Of a stretch of DNA of 64,000 bases, positions 45,331-54,676 are shown piece by piece (positions within the stretch are counted from its first letter, which is position 1; each line of letters opens with the position of its first letter). The translations under genes were made by a program, and so were the position numbers. The notes under the pieces are model-generated. The model saw nothing but the letters and a program-made list of their open reading frames with translations, was not told the DNA's origin and did no database searches. The DNA is from Pseudomonadota bacterium. Its GTDB lineage: Bacteria; Pseudomonadota; Alphaproteobacteria; Rhodobacterales; Rhodobacteraceae. The DNA lies in contig JAIUPC010000007.1 of NCBI GenBank assembly GCA_020161655.1, forward strand, positions 186,001 through 250,000. Reading direction: 5' to 3'.

Positions 45331-45717
45331 TTAGAAATAGATCGGTATGCGCGGACAGTAGTTGTCCCGCGCAACGCCCGCCGAGATGCCGCCGTCGCCC
45401 TTGTTCTTGCTGAAGCTGGAGAGCATGCCAAGCTCGACCTTCTTCGTTTCGTCGAGCGTGAAGGTGATGCCCTGACCCTGCTTGCGGGGGGGCGGCGAGG
45501 CACGATAGATCCGCGTCAGCGCGGACATCCCGAGCGCCCGCATCACATAATCGCCGGCGGCGCAGAGATACTGCTTTTCGTTGTAGGGGCTTGGGAATTC
45601 GACGACGAAAGTCTGCGCGTCAATCGCGTTAACGTCCATGCCGTTCCTGGCGCTGAAGGCGAAAGCCGGACTTGCCAGAAGGAGGATGGCGAGGGAACTC
45701 GAAACAAGGCGGACCAT
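45331..45717 (-). CDS. Small secreted two-cysteine protein, paralogue C
   Basis: The 128-residue precursor has a signal peptide (MVRLVSSSLAILLLASPAFA). The mature part is FSARNGMDV, YLCAAGDYVMRALGM, TRIYRASPPPRKQGQGITFTLD, GDGGISAG and Cys121, ending PIYF. The ATG at 45717 has AAGGA upstream. It is the first of the three tandem copies, 69 bases before paralogue B and 97 bases after the SH3b-MliC gene. All four are on the same strand, so one transcript is plausible. Function unknown. Confidence 0.78.
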   Translation of the reverse strand: MVRLVSSSLAILLLASPAFAFSARNGMDVNAIDAQTFVVEFPSPYNEKQYLCAAGDYVMRALGMSALTRIYRASPPPRKQGQGITFTLDETKKVELGMLSSFSKNKGDGGISAGVARDNYCPRIPIYF

Positions 45718-45814
45718 ATGCGTAATCCTTGCGAGCAATAGGTGCCGCCTTTATCGCACGTCGGCCCCCGCCCTGCGATCAACTTTTCGCGCCGGGGGAC
45801 GGGATCAGCCTGTC

Positions 45815-46477
45815 CTATCTGGTGCAGTGGGTGCTGCGACCATCCGGCCAGCGCCATTCCGCCATGGACGCCCCACCGCGCAGACGCGCACCGTCGCCGG
45901 CAGCGAACGAATAGGGCAGAACAAGATGCTCGCGCCTGAGCACGAGATAGGTTTCGCCGCCGATCATCACGTTGGCCTTGTCGCCGCCGCGATAGATCAC
46001 AAGCGTCAGTCGCTGGTTCGAGGAGCAGGCATACCTCAGCCGGGTTTCAACGTCGGGCGCCGGGGCAATTGGCACCACCGGGACGGCTCCTTCGCCCGCC
46101 AGCTCAAGGAACTTCGCGGAGGCCCACCCAACATCCCCATTTGCCCGGCGCACCTCATACCAGATGCGTCCGTTGGCTTTGCACCCGTAGGCAATCGAGC
46201 GGCCCGTATCGTTCAAGCCACCCTCGGCACCGGAACAGGTGGTCTCACACTGCCCCTTTGCCCGCGACGCCCGGCCGGTGGAAGTCACGCCCCGCTCGCC
46301 CGGCCTGATGCGCGATACAAGCGCATAGGACGCGGCTGGACCCGACCGCATGTTCAGCGTGTCATTGGCCGCCACGCCAGTAACTGCAAGCGGCGTGCCC
46401 TTTACCGGATCGCAGATGGCTTCCGCTGAAGCCGGCAAAGCCGAGAGCAGGAATAAACCGAGGGCACGCAGGATCAC
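45815..46477 (-). CDS. Exported SH3b-MliC-like protein (candidate lysozyme inhibitor)
   Basis: The product (about 220 residues from GTG at 46477) has a signal peptide ending LPASA. A bacterial SH3 domain follows: TLNMRSGPAASYALVSRI to VGWASAKFLELAG, with a Cys-containing insert CETTCSGAEGG. After a Pro/Ala linker, the last 75 residues read RLRYACSSNQRLTLVIYRGG, an ANVMIGGETYLVL strand, GDGARLRGG and a terminal Cys. This matches the MliC/PliC fold that inhibits C-type lysozyme. The SH3b part may bind cell wall. The MliC call is by pattern only. An upstream ATG at 46609 would bury the signal peptide. Confidence 0.72.
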   Translation of the reverse strand: MILRALGLFLLSALPASAEAICDPVKGTPLAVTGVAANDTLNMRSGPAASYALVSRIRPGERGVTSTGRASRAKGQCETTCSGAEGGLNDTGRSIAYGCKANGRIWYEVRRANGDVGWASAKFLELAGEGAVPVVPIAPAPDVETRLRYACSSNQRLTLVIYRGGDKANVMIGGETYLVLRREHLVLPYSFAAGDGARLRGGASMAEWRWPDGRSTHCTR

Positions 46478-46680
46478 GGTTCGGAACCTTTCGATCTGTC
46501 GCCGTGATAAGCTGCGTCCCGACAGGGATTCAGTCAAACTTATTCCTGAGGCTTGGGCGGCGGAACCCGGCGTCAAACGACCGCTGACGCCGGATAGCTC
46601 CAAAAACAAGCGAAACCGGCGATCCCGGCCCGGACAGATTCACGCGCCGGCACCTGCCAGTGCGGGGATACGGTCAAGCA

Positions 46681-46703
46681 GAAGCGCTTCCGGAAGCGCT
46701 TCC
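46681..46703. terminator. Nested palindrome after rpoD
   Basis: Two 12-base palindromes GGAAGCGCTTCC overlap so that the middle 20 bases (46682-46701) are self-complementary, giving an eight-base-pair hairpin with a CCGG loop. It lies five bases past the rpoD stop. It may end the rpoD transcript, although no T-tract follows. Confidence 0.5.
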
Positions 46704-46707
46704 AAGT

Positions 46708-48696
46708 TCACTGATCCAGGAAGCTCCGCAGCTTGCGGCTCCGCGACGGGTGCTTCAGCTTCCGAAGCGCCTTCGCCTCGATCTGGCGGATACGTTCGCG
46801 GGTGACGGAGAACTGCTGGCCGACCTCTTCAAGCGTGTGGTCGGTGTTCATGCCGATGCCGAAGCGCATCCTGAGCACCCGCTCCTCGCGCGGTGTGAGC
46901 GAAGCGAGAACCCGCGTCGTGGTCTCCTTCAGGTTCTCCTGAATGGCCGAATCCAACGGCAGGATCGCGTTCTTGTCCTCGATGAAGTCGCCAAGCTGGC
47001 TGTCTTCCTCGTCGCCGATCGGCGTTTCAAGCGAAATCGGCTCCTTGGCGATCTTCATCACCTTGCGAACCTTTTCGAGCGGCATCTGCAGCTTTTCGGC
47101 CAGTTCCTCGGGCGTCGGCTCGCGGCCGATCTCGTGGAGCATCTGCCGGCCGGTACGCACCAGCTTGTTGATCGTCTCGATCATATGGACCGGGATACGG
47201 ATCGTCCGGGCCTGGTCGGCGATCGACCGGGTGATGGCCTGCCGGATCCACCATGTTGCATAAGTGGAAAACTTGTAGCCGCGCCGGTATTCGAACTTGT
47301 CCACCGCCTTCATCAGGCCGATGTTGCCTTCCTGAATGAGATCAAGGAATTGCAGCCCGCGGTTCGTGTATTTCTTGGCGATGGAGATGACGAGGCGAAG
47401 GTTCGCTTCGACCATTTCCTTCTTGGCCTGCCGGGCTTCCTTCTCGCCCTTCTGGACCTGGTTCACGATGCGGCGGAATTCGGAGATGTCGACGCCGACA
47501 TACTGGCCGACCTGGGCCATCTCGGCGCGCAGATCCTCGACCTTGTCGCGCGCCTTCTCGATCAGCCCCTGCCAGCCGCGCCCGGCCTTTTCGGCCATCC
47601 GGTCAAGCCAGGTCGGGTCAAGCTCATAGCCGCGATATTCGTCGATGAACTCGCGCCGGTTGATGCGGGCCTGATCGGCAAGCTTCACCATGTTGGAGTC
47701 GATCGACATGATCTTGCGGTTGATGCCGTAAAGCTGGTCGATCAGCGCCTCGATGCGATTGTTGTGCAGGTGCAGCTCGTTCACCAGGAGCACGATTTCC
47801 GACCGCAGCTTCTGATAGGCCGTCTCGTCGGCGACGGAGAAGGTGCCATCCTCGTTCAGCGTCGCCGACATGCGCTGGTCCTGCATCTCGGCCAGCCGCG
47901 AATAGTCGCGGGCGATGACCTCGAGCGTCTCCAGCACGCGCGGCTTCAGCGCGGCTTCCATCGCGGCAAGCGACATGGCCGAGGCTTCGTCATCCTCGTC
48001 GTCGTCCGTCTCGCGCATGATCGGGTTGCCGTCCGCATCAAGCTCCGGCTCAGCATCTTCGCCGCGGCGCGCGGCCGGGGCGGCTTCCATGCCCTCGACG
48101 ACGGGCGCATCCAGCTCCTCTTCGCCGTCCAGCGAACGACCGAAGGTCGCCTCAAGGTCGATCACGTCGCGCAAGAGGATGTCTTCGTTCAGAAGTTCGT
48201 CGCGCCAGATGGTGATGGCCTGGAAGGTCAGCGGGCTTTCGCAAAGCCCGAGGATCATCGTGTTCCGCCCGGCCTCGATCCGCTTGGCGATGGCAATCTC
48301 GCCTTCGCGGCTCAGAAGCTCGACCGAGCCCATCTCGCGCAGATACATCCGTACCGGGTCGTCGGTCCGGTCGAGCGTCTCGGTCGTCGAGGTGGCCAGC
48401 GCCACCTCGCGCGAGGTCGATGAGGTTTCCACCACCGCCCCGCCCTCGGGCTCCTCGCCGCCTTCGTCGTCCTCGATCACGTTGATGCCCATTTCAGAGA
48501 GCATCGACATGACATCCTCGATCTGTTCGGAGGAAACCTGTTCCGGCGGCAGGACGTGGTTCAGCTGGTCGTAGGTGATGTAGCCGCGCTCCCGCGCATC
48601 CGCGATCATCTTCTTGACCGCAGCCTGGCTCATGTCGAGCGTATGCTCGTTGTCCTGATCGTCGGTCTTCTGATCGTCGGTGTCCTTGGCAGCCAT
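46708..48696 (-). CDS. rpoD: RNA polymerase primary sigma factor (sigma-70)
   Basis: RpoD directs RNA polymerase to housekeeping promoters. The 662-residue protein has region 1.1 (residues about 20-95, [21 protein letters not shown]). Region 1.2 reads [22 protein letters not shown], and a long acidic non-conserved insert follows. Region 2 includes [19 protein letters not shown] and [17 protein letters not shown]. Region 4.2 is [23 protein letters not shown] at 48696 follows AAGGAG; an in-frame extension of 19 residues is not conserved. dnaG lies 114 bases upstream on the same strand, giving the common dnaG-rpoD macromolecular synthesis arrangement. Confidence 0.98.
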   Translation of the reverse strand: MAAKDTDDQKTDDQDNEHTLDMSQAAVKKMIADARERGYITYDQLNHVLPPEQVSSEQIEDVMSMLSEMGINVIEDDEGGEEPEGGAVVETSSTSREVALATSTTETLDRTDDPVRMYLREMGSVELLSREGEIAIAKRIEAGRNTMILGLCESPLTFQAITIWRDELLNEDILLRDVIDLEATFGRSLDGEEELDAPVVEGMEAAPAARRGEDAEPELDADGNPIMRETDDDEDDEASAMSLAAMEAALKPRVLETLEVIARDYSRLAEMQDQRMSATLNEDGTFSVADETAYQKLRSEIVLLVNELHLHNNRIEALIDQLYGINRKIMSIDSNMVKLADQARINRREFIDEYRGYELDPTWLDRMAEKAGRGWQGLIEKARDKVEDLRAEMAQVGQYVGVDISEFRRIVNQVQKGEKEARQAKKEMVEANLRLVISIAKKYTNRGLQFLDLIQEGNIGLMKAVDKFEYRRGYKFSTYATWWIRQAITRSIADQARTIRIPVHMIETINKLVRTGRQMLHEIGREPTPEELAEKLQMPLEKVRKVMKIAKEPISLETPIGDEEDSQLGDFIEDKNAILPLDSAIQENLKETTTRVLASLTPREERVLRMRFGIGMNTDHTLEEVGQQFSVTRERIRQIEAKALRKLKHPSRSRKLRSFLDQ

Positions 48697-48810
48697 AGGC
48701 GCTCCTTCAGTCGTCAGGACCGGCGCAGAAGGTCCGGTTCGAATCGGTTTCAATTGTGTAGCGAATCACGACGGCGAATCACAGGGGCCGATTCCCCGCG
48801 CACGGTGCCT

Positions 48811-50748
48811 TCACTGTTTCTTCTTCACCCAAGCAGCCCCGTCGATCAGACGCTGCAATTGGGCCGAGAGCGCGGCACGGTCTTCGCCACCCTCGGAGGC
48901 TTCGTCAAGCGGCGTGCGCTCGGCCCGGTGTCTCGCTTCGGCGGCCTGCGTCAGACGCCAGGTCACGCCTTCATCGGCCAGCCCCCCGAGGTCCTCCATG
49001 GCATCCTCGATTTCGGCCTGGGCGCCGCGCCGGGACTCCAGCTTCGCCAGTTCCTCGGCGAGGCACATCAGCGCCAGATCAGGGTCTGCGTCGTCGCGTA
49101 CCGGCGGCGCAATCTGCACATGGGCAAGGGCCATCAGCTTTTCAACCTCGGCCCCGGCACGCGCCTCGATTTTCTGGCGGAAGCCGGCCTGACCGCCCTC
49201 GCAATGCAGTTCCGCGAGAAGCGCATGACGCAGCCGGTCATGACCGGGATCGCGCATTCCGACAGTCTCGAACTGGCTTTCAAGCCGCTCCAGCGTCTTC
49301 GGATGGACAAGCGCGATGGCAAGGATCATCGCCTCATGGAGGTATTCGTCAACCTCCGGTCCCCTTGCTGCGGCCAGAAGCGAACCGCGCGTGGCGGGGA
49401 GCGGCAGGCCGGGCGGCGGCTTGCCGGGCTTGCCCCGCCCACGCGGCACGAAGGCGGGGCGTGCCGTCCCGAACAGCTCGCGCCTGAGGCGGTTGATCTC
49501 ATCGCCGTAATGGGCGCGGATCGAAGGATCGGCGATCCGCTTGATCGCGGCGCGCAAGGATTTGTCGAGCGTGGCCTTGCGTTCCGGGCTGTCGACAACC
49601 TTGCCTTCCGTCTCGCGCCGCCAGAGAAGTTTGACCATCGGCTCGGCTGCGGCAATCGCCTTGGCCATCGCCTCGCGCCCGCGCATCCTGATCAGGTCGT
49701 CGGGATCAAGGCCTTCGGGCAGGATCACGAACCTGAGGCCCTGCCCTGCCTCCAGCATCGGCAGCGCAAGGTCGATAAGCCGCGTCGCGGCCCTGATGCC
49801 CGCCGTATCGCCATCGAGCATGATGATCGGCTCGGGGTGCAGCCGCCAGATCAGCCGCAGCTGCTCCTCGGTGATCGCCGTGCCAAGGGGGGCGACCGCG
49901 CCCTCGAACCCCGCCGTTACCAGCGCGATCACATCCATATAGCCCTCGGCCACCACCAAGGGCTGACCCTTGCCCGAGGCCTCGCGCGCCGGACCGTGGT
50001 TGTAAAGACTGCGGCCCTTGTCGAAAAGCTCGGTCTCGGGTGAGTTCAGGTATTTCGCGCTGTCATTCGGGTCCATCGCCCGGCCGCCGAAGGCGATGCA
50101 GCGCCCGCGCGCATCGCGGATCGGAAAGATGATCCGGTTGCGGAAGGTGTCATAGGGCGCCTTGCCCTTCTGGCTCGGCCGCGCCAGCCCCGCGCCAAGG
50201 ATCAGGTCATCGGCGATCCCGCGCCCCTTCAACTGATCCCAAAGCGCCTGCCAGCCCTCGGGCGCAAAGCCGATCTCGAAGCGGTCCTGCGCCGCCTCGG
50301 GCAGCTTGCGCTTTGCCAGATAGTCCCGCGCCGCCGCCCCCGCGCCCGTCTTCAACTGCAACCGGTAAAAGCGCACCGCCTCTTCCATCACCGCCGCCAG
50401 CTCGCTCCGCCGGTCCGCCGCCTGAGCCTCGCGCGGATCGCGGGCCGGCATCGCCATCCCGGCCTCGCGCGCCAGGGCCTCCACCGCCTCCATGAAGGAC
50501 ATGTTCTCGGCCTCGCGCAGGAAGGTCAGCGCATCGCCCTTGGCGTGGCAGCCGAAGCAGTAGTAATAACCCTTCCTGTCATCGACATGGAACGAGGCGC
50601 TCTTTTCCTGATGGAAGGGGCACGGCGCCCAGAGATCGCCCTTGGCCTGATTGGACTTTCGCTGGTCCCATGTGACCTTGCGCCCGATCACCGTCGAAAG
50701 GGTGACGCGGGTCCGAAGCTCATCAAGGAAACCGGGGGGCAGACTCAT
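48811..50748 (-). CDS. dnaG: DNA primase
   Basis: DnaG makes RNA primers for replication. The 645-residue protein has the N-terminal CHC2 zinc finger (CPFHQEKSASFHV and YYCFGCHAKGDALTFL). The TOPRIM catalytic core carries VVAEGYMDVIAL and IIMLDGDTAGIRAA. A less conserved C-terminal DnaB-binding region rich in Glu/Ala follows. ATG at 50748 (MSLPPGFLDELR) gives the normal N-terminus. rpoD follows, and soxG precedes on the same strand with a hairpin between them. Confidence 0.97.
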   Translation of the reverse strand: MSLPPGFLDELRTRVTLSTVIGRKVTWDQRKSNQAKGDLWAPCPFHQEKSASFHVDDRKGYYYCFGCHAKGDALTFLREAENMSFMEAVEALAREAGMAMPARDPREAQAADRRSELAAVMEEAVRFYRLQLKTGAGAAARDYLAKRKLPEAAQDRFEIGFAPEGWQALWDQLKGRGIADDLILGAGLARPSQKGKAPYDTFRNRIIFPIRDARGRCIAFGGRAMDPNDSAKYLNSPETELFDKGRSLYNHGPAREASGKGQPLVVAEGYMDVIALVTAGFEGAVAPLGTAITEEQLRLIWRLHPEPIIMLDGDTAGIRAATRLIDLALPMLEAGQGLRFVILPEGLDPDDLIRMRGREAMAKAIAAAEPMVKLLWRRETEGKVVDSPERKATLDKSLRAAIKRIADPSIRAHYGDEINRLRRELFGTARPAFVPRGRGKPGKPPPGLPLPATRGSLLAAARGPEVDEYLHEAMILAIALVHPKTLERLESQFETVGMRDPGHDRLRHALLAELHCEGGQAGFRQKIEARAGAEVEKLMALAHVQIAPPVRDDADPDLALMCLAEELAKLESRRGAQAEIEDAMEDLGGLADEGVTWRLTQAAEARHRAERTPLDEASEGGEDRAALSAQLQRLIDGAAWVKKKQ

Positions 50749-50874
50749 CGCGCGAATATCGGCGCTCGCCCCCCCCTCCGCAAGGGCCAGACACGTCCCG
50801 CACTTTCTGTCCGAAAATACTCCCGCCGGAGGCACCGGAGCCGCGCGCCCCGCGCGGCGACCAACGAAAGTCTT

Positions 50875-50890
50875 GGCGCCGCAAGGCGCC
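50875..50890 (-). terminator. Hairpin after the sarcosine oxidase operon
   Basis: On the minus strand GGCGCC, TTGC, GGCGCC forms a six-base-pair hairpin 13 bases after the soxG stop and is followed by AAGACTTT. The T-run is short, so it is a weak intrinsic terminator candidate. A second GC hairpin (CCGCGCG/CGCGCGG, 50841-50857) follows. Confidence 0.5.
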
Positions 50891-50903
50891 TCCGCATTCT
50901 TCC

Positions 50904-51452
50904 TCAGCCGATCATCGTCCGCGCCGCCACCGCCTCCATCGCCTGATGGAGTTCATGGACCGCGCTGCCGGCCATCGACCGGAAGACCATGAGGTCGAAG
51001 GCGTCCGGCCCTGAGCGGCAGATATGCAGCATCATGTGGTTGAGGCCGGAACGCGCCACCTGCCCCTCGGCAAAGACGTCTGCCCTGAGGTCGAGCGGCA
51101 CGAGACGCGCCAGCGCCGCCTCCGCCCCCGGCCCTTTCAGCCGCATCCGCGCCCAGCCGTCCGACTGGTCGGTCAGCGCGGCAAGGCCCTGAAGCGGTGC
51201 CGGATCGGGACCGATGAGGAAAGCCTGATCCATCCCCGACCAAAGGATCGCCGCATCCTTGCCTTGCCGCGACTGGCCGGGACCCGGCCAGCCAAGGCCC
51301 ATGCCCTTCAGCGCGGCGCCCAGTGCCCGCGTCTTGCCCTTGAACGGGGCGACCGAGGTCACGCGGGCGAAAGGCAACTCGCTCAGCACCATGCCGCCGG
51401 CGATCTTCGGCAATAGCCCGTCGCAGGGCGATATTTCGATCAGGCTAGCCAC
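50904..51452 (-). CDS. soxG: Sarcosine oxidase, gamma subunit
   Basis: SoxG is the small GcvT-fold-like subunit of heterotetrameric sarcosine oxidase. The 182-residue protein reads [68 protein letters not shown] and the typical end FDLMVFRSMAGSAVHELHQAM. It starts at GTG inside the last codons of soxA (eight-base overlap), so translation is coupled. It is the last gene of soxB-soxD-soxA-soxG. Confidence 0.93.
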   Translation of the reverse strand: MASLIEISPCDGLLPKIAGGMVLSELPFARVTSVAPFKGKTRALGAALKGMGLGWPGPGQSRQGKDAAILWSGMDQAFLIGPDPAPLQGLAALTDQSDGWARMRLKGPGAEAALARLVPLDLRADVFAEGQVARSGLNHMMLHICRSGPDAFDLMVFRSMAGSAVHELHQAMEAVAARTMIG

Positions 51453-54384
51453 GGGCGCGTCCTCCCTCAGGGTCGAAGAAGACCGGGTGCACGACTTCGC
51501 AGACCACATCCGTCCCCCGCAGGTGATCGACCAGCCGCACGCGGCTTCCCTGCCGCGCCCGGCCGTTCCTCAGGAAGGCAAGGCCCAGATGTGTGTTCAA
51601 CGTCGGCGACCAGCAGACGGAAGTGACATAGCCCTGATCGTTGGCGCGGATCGGTTCCGCGCCTTCATCGAACAGATGCGCCCCGGCGCCGATGGGTTTC
51701 GAGGCCGGGACCGGCTTCAGCCCGACAAGCTGCTCCCGCTCCGCCCCCGTCAACCCCGGCCGTTCGGATGCCGCCTTGCCGATGCAGTCCTTCTTCGCCG
51801 AGACCATACCTTGCAAGCCGATGTCGAAGGCCGTCACCCGCCCGTGGATCTCGGCATGGGTGATGAAGCCCTTTTCGATCCTGAGGACATTGAGCGCCTC
51901 CATCCCGTAGGCGCCGCCGCCAAGGCTTTCGGCCCGCGCCACCAGATCGCGGTAAAGTGCTGCGCCATAACGGGCAGGCACCGCGATCTCGAAACCAAGC
52001 TCGCCCGAGAAGGAAATGCGGAACAGCCGCGCCTCGACCCCCATCACCCGGACCCTGCCGCAGCCAAGGAAGGGGATCGCCGCATCGTCGATGGGGCTTT
52101 CAAGTAGTGTGTTCAGCAATTCCCGCCCAAGCGGTCCGGCCACCGCGAACTGCGCCCATTGCTCGGTGACAGAGATGGTGTGGACGTCCCAGCCGGGGCA
52201 ATGCGCCTGCGCCACGAAGTCGAGATGGCGCATGACTTGGCCCGCGGCGGCGGTCGTCGTCGTCATCAGGTAGTGACCCTCGCCAAGGCAGGCCGTGGTG
52301 CCGTCGTCCATCACGATCCCGTCCTCGCGCAGCATCAGGCCGTAGCGGACCCGGCCCGGCTTCAGGGTCGAGAAGGTGTTGGTATAGACGAGGTCGAGGA
52401 ACCGGCCCACATCCGCACCCTGGATGTCGATCTTGCCAAGGGTCGAGACGTCGCAGACCCCGACCCTTTCGCGCACCATCCTGACTTCCCGGTCGCAGGA
52501 CTCGCGCCAGGTCGCCTCTTTGGGGCGCGGGAAGTAGGACGGGCGGTACCAGAGCCCCGCCTCGATCATCGGCGCACCGCGCGCGACCGAAGCCTGATGC
52601 GAGGTCGTCAGCCGCTGGGGCGCCAGACCCTTGCCCTGCCCGCCGGCACCAAGGGCGGCGACAGAGATCGGCACGTAAGGCGGACGGAAAGTGGTGATGC
52701 CGGTCTCCGGGATGCCGCGCCCGGTCGCGTCGGCAAGGACGGCGAGCGCGGCGACGTTCGAGCTTTTGCCCTGATCGGGGGCCATGCCTTGCGTCGTGTA
52801 GCGCTTCATGTGCTCGACCGAGCGGAAGTTCTCCTGCGCGGCGAGGCGGACATCCTTCGTCGTCACGTCATTGGCGAAATCGAGCCAGGCGCGGTGCTTC
52901 GGATCGGGCACCTCCCAGTAAGCGCGAAGCTGGATGGCGCCGTCTTCTGCGTCCGGCACAGCAATCTTCGCCTCCGGTCGTCCGAGTTCGGAAAGTGCAA
53001 GGCTTGCCGCCTCGGCCCCTTCCCGAAGACACGCCTGAGTTGAAAATGTACCATTGGCGGAACCGGCCACGGTTAGGCCCGGCACCATGCCCGGCTGCGG
53101 CACGAAGGCCGCGACATCCTCGCGCCAGACCGGGCGGCCGTTCATGTGGCAGGCGAGATGCAGGACCGGGTTCCAGCCCCCCGATACCGCAAGGCAATCG
53201 CAGGGGATGCGGGCGATCTTGCCGTCACGGTCGGCGACGATGACCTCGCGCAGGCCGTTCCGCCCCACGGCATCGACAATCCGCGCCCCGGCATGAAGCG
53301 TCACGCCTTGCGGCGCCACAGCATCCTCGCGCACGTCTATCAGGGCCGAAACCTTGATCCCCGCCGCCACAAGGTCCTTCACCGTGCGATGTGCATCATC
53401 GTTATTGCCGAAGACGGCGACGGTCTGGCCCGGCGCCACGCCCCAGCGGTTGACATAGGCGCGGACCGCGCCCGCCATCATCACCCCCGGCCGGTCGTTG
53501 TTGGCAAAAGCGATGGGCCGTTCATGCGCGCCGGCAGCAAGGATCGCGCGCTTGGCGACGATGCGCCAGAAGCACTCGCGCGGCAGGTCCATCGGCGGGC
53601 GGGCAAGGTGCAGCCCGACCCGCTCCAGCGCGCCGAAGGTGCCGCCGTCATAGGCGCCGGTCACGGTGGTCCGCGTCATCAGCCGAACATTGGGCATCGA
53701 AGCGAGTTCGGCCAGAACCCCGGCGGCCCAGTCCGCGCCCGGTTGGCCACCGACCTCATGGCTTTCCGCCAGAAGCCGCCCGCCCATGCGCGCATCCTCT
53801 TCGGCAAGGATCACATCCGCGCCGGCGCGACCGGCGGTCAGGGCCGCCATCAGACCGGCGGGGCCGGAGCCGATCACCAGAAGATCGCAGAAGGCGAAGG
53901 CCTTCTCATAATGCTCATCGTTGTGCTGGCGCGACAGCGCGCCAAGCCCCGCCGCCCTGCGGATCAGCGGTTCATAGAGCGATTCCCAGAACTTACGCGG
54001 CCACATGAATGTCTTGTAATAAAAGCCCGCACCAAGGAACGGGGCGAAAAGGTCATTCACCTCCATCACGTCGAAACGGACCGAGGGCCAGGCGTTCTGG
54101 CCGCGCGCATCAAGGCCGGAATGGATCTCCTGCACGGTGGCGCGGACGTTTGGCACCTGACCCGCGCCGCGCCCCACGGTGACAAGGGCGTTCGGCTCTT
54201 CCGACCCCGCCGTCATCACCCCGCGCGGGCGGTGGTACTTGAAGGACCGGCCCATGACGCGGACGCCCGAGGCCAGCAGCGCCGAGGCGAGTGTGTCGCC
54301 CTGAAACCCGGTATAGTCCCTGCCGTCGAAGCGGAAGCCGACCGGGTTGCTGCGGTCGACAAGGCCCTTGCCCTCGATCCTCAT
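51445..54384 (-). CDS. soxA: Sarcosine oxidase, alpha subunit
   Basis: SoxA holds the NAD+-binding dehydrogenase-like part and the tetrahydrofolate site of the complex. The complex oxidises sarcosine to glycine, H2O2 and 5,10-methylene-THF. The 979-residue protein starts with a 2Fe-2S-like fold (FRFDGRDYTGFQGDTLASALLASGV). It has the dinucleotide motif LLVIGSGPAGLMAALTAGRAGADV and ends in a GcvT-type aminomethyltransferase domain (about residues 600-975) with GYVTSVCWSPTLNTHLGLAF. Overlaps with soxD (ATGA) and soxG show one operon. Its product glycine can feed the gcv operon in this window. Confidence 0.96.
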   Translation of the reverse strand: MRIEGKGLVDRSNPVGFRFDGRDYTGFQGDTLASALLASGVRVMGRSFKYHRPRGVMTAGSEEPNALVTVGRGAGQVPNVRATVQEIHSGLDARGQNAWPSVRFDVMEVNDLFAPFLGAGFYYKTFMWPRKFWESLYEPLIRRAAGLGALSRQHNDEHYEKAFAFCDLLVIGSGPAGLMAALTAGRAGADVILAEEDARMGGRLLAESHEVGGQPGADWAAGVLAELASMPNVRLMTRTTVTGAYDGGTFGALERVGLHLARPPMDLPRECFWRIVAKRAILAAGAHERPIAFANNDRPGVMMAGAVRAYVNRWGVAPGQTVAVFGNNDDAHRTVKDLVAAGIKVSALIDVREDAVAPQGVTLHAGARIVDAVGRNGLREVIVADRDGKIARIPCDCLAVSGGWNPVLHLACHMNGRPVWREDVAAFVPQPGMVPGLTVAGSANGTFSTQACLREGAEAASLALSELGRPEAKIAVPDAEDGAIQLRAYWEVPDPKHRAWLDFANDVTTKDVRLAAQENFRSVEHMKRYTTQGMAPDQGKSSNVAALAVLADATGRGIPETGITTFRPPYVPISVAALGAGGQGKGLAPQRLTTSHQASVARGAPMIEAGLWYRPSYFPRPKEATWRESCDREVRMVRERVGVCDVSTLGKIDIQGADVGRFLDLVYTNTFSTLKPGRVRYGLMLREDGIVMDDGTTACLGEGHYLMTTTTAAAGQVMRHLDFVAQAHCPGWDVHTISVTEQWAQFAVAGPLGRELLNTLLESPIDDAAIPFLGCGRVRVMGVEARLFRISFSGELGFEIAVPARYGAALYRDLVARAESLGGGAYGMEALNVLRIEKGFITHAEIHGRVTAFDIGLQGMVSAKKDCIGKAASERPGLTGAEREQLVGLKPVPASKPIGAGAHLFDEGAEPIRANDQGYVTSVCWSPTLNTHLGLAFLRNGRARQGSRVRLVDHLRGTDVVCEVVHPVFFDPEGGRARG

Positions 54385-54665
54385 GCCTTGGCCCCCTTCG
54401 CCGGAGCCTTGCCGCGCCCGGCCAGAAGCCGCGTCGCGCTGATCGCATGGGTCACGGTGTTGCGGCTGACCTCGATCCAGGCGGAACAGCCAAGCTCGTG
54501 ATACCAGAGGTCGGTCGTCTCCCCCGCCGGGTTGTCGCGCAAGTGGAGCAGGTCGTCCCAGGCATCCGACCAGCCCTCACCGGGGCGGTCGGCATAGACC
54601 GAGGCGCCGTAATAGGTGAACTCACGCAGGTCGCGATCACCACAAAGGGGGCAGTTCAGGCGCAT
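54381..54665 (-). CDS. soxD: Sarcosine oxidase, delta subunit
   Basis: SoxD is the zinc-binding small subunit. The 94-residue protein has CPLCGDRDLREFTYYG at the N-terminus with two of the zinc cysteines, and GCSAWIEVSRNT carrying a third. The family end is THAISATRLL. It lies 11 bases after soxB and overlaps soxA by four bases. Confidence 0.94.
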   Translation of the reverse strand: MRLNCPLCGDRDLREFTYYGASVYADRPGEGWSDAWDDLLHLRDNPAGETTDLWYHELGCSAWIEVSRNTVTHAISATRLLAGRGKAPAKGAKA

Positions 54666-54676
54666 TTCGGTCCCCC

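Noticed and set aside
48731-48750. GGTTCGAATC-like string upstream of rpoD, resembling a tRNA T-loop
   Set aside because: The flanking five-base arms do not pair and no acceptor, D or anticodon arms are found around it.
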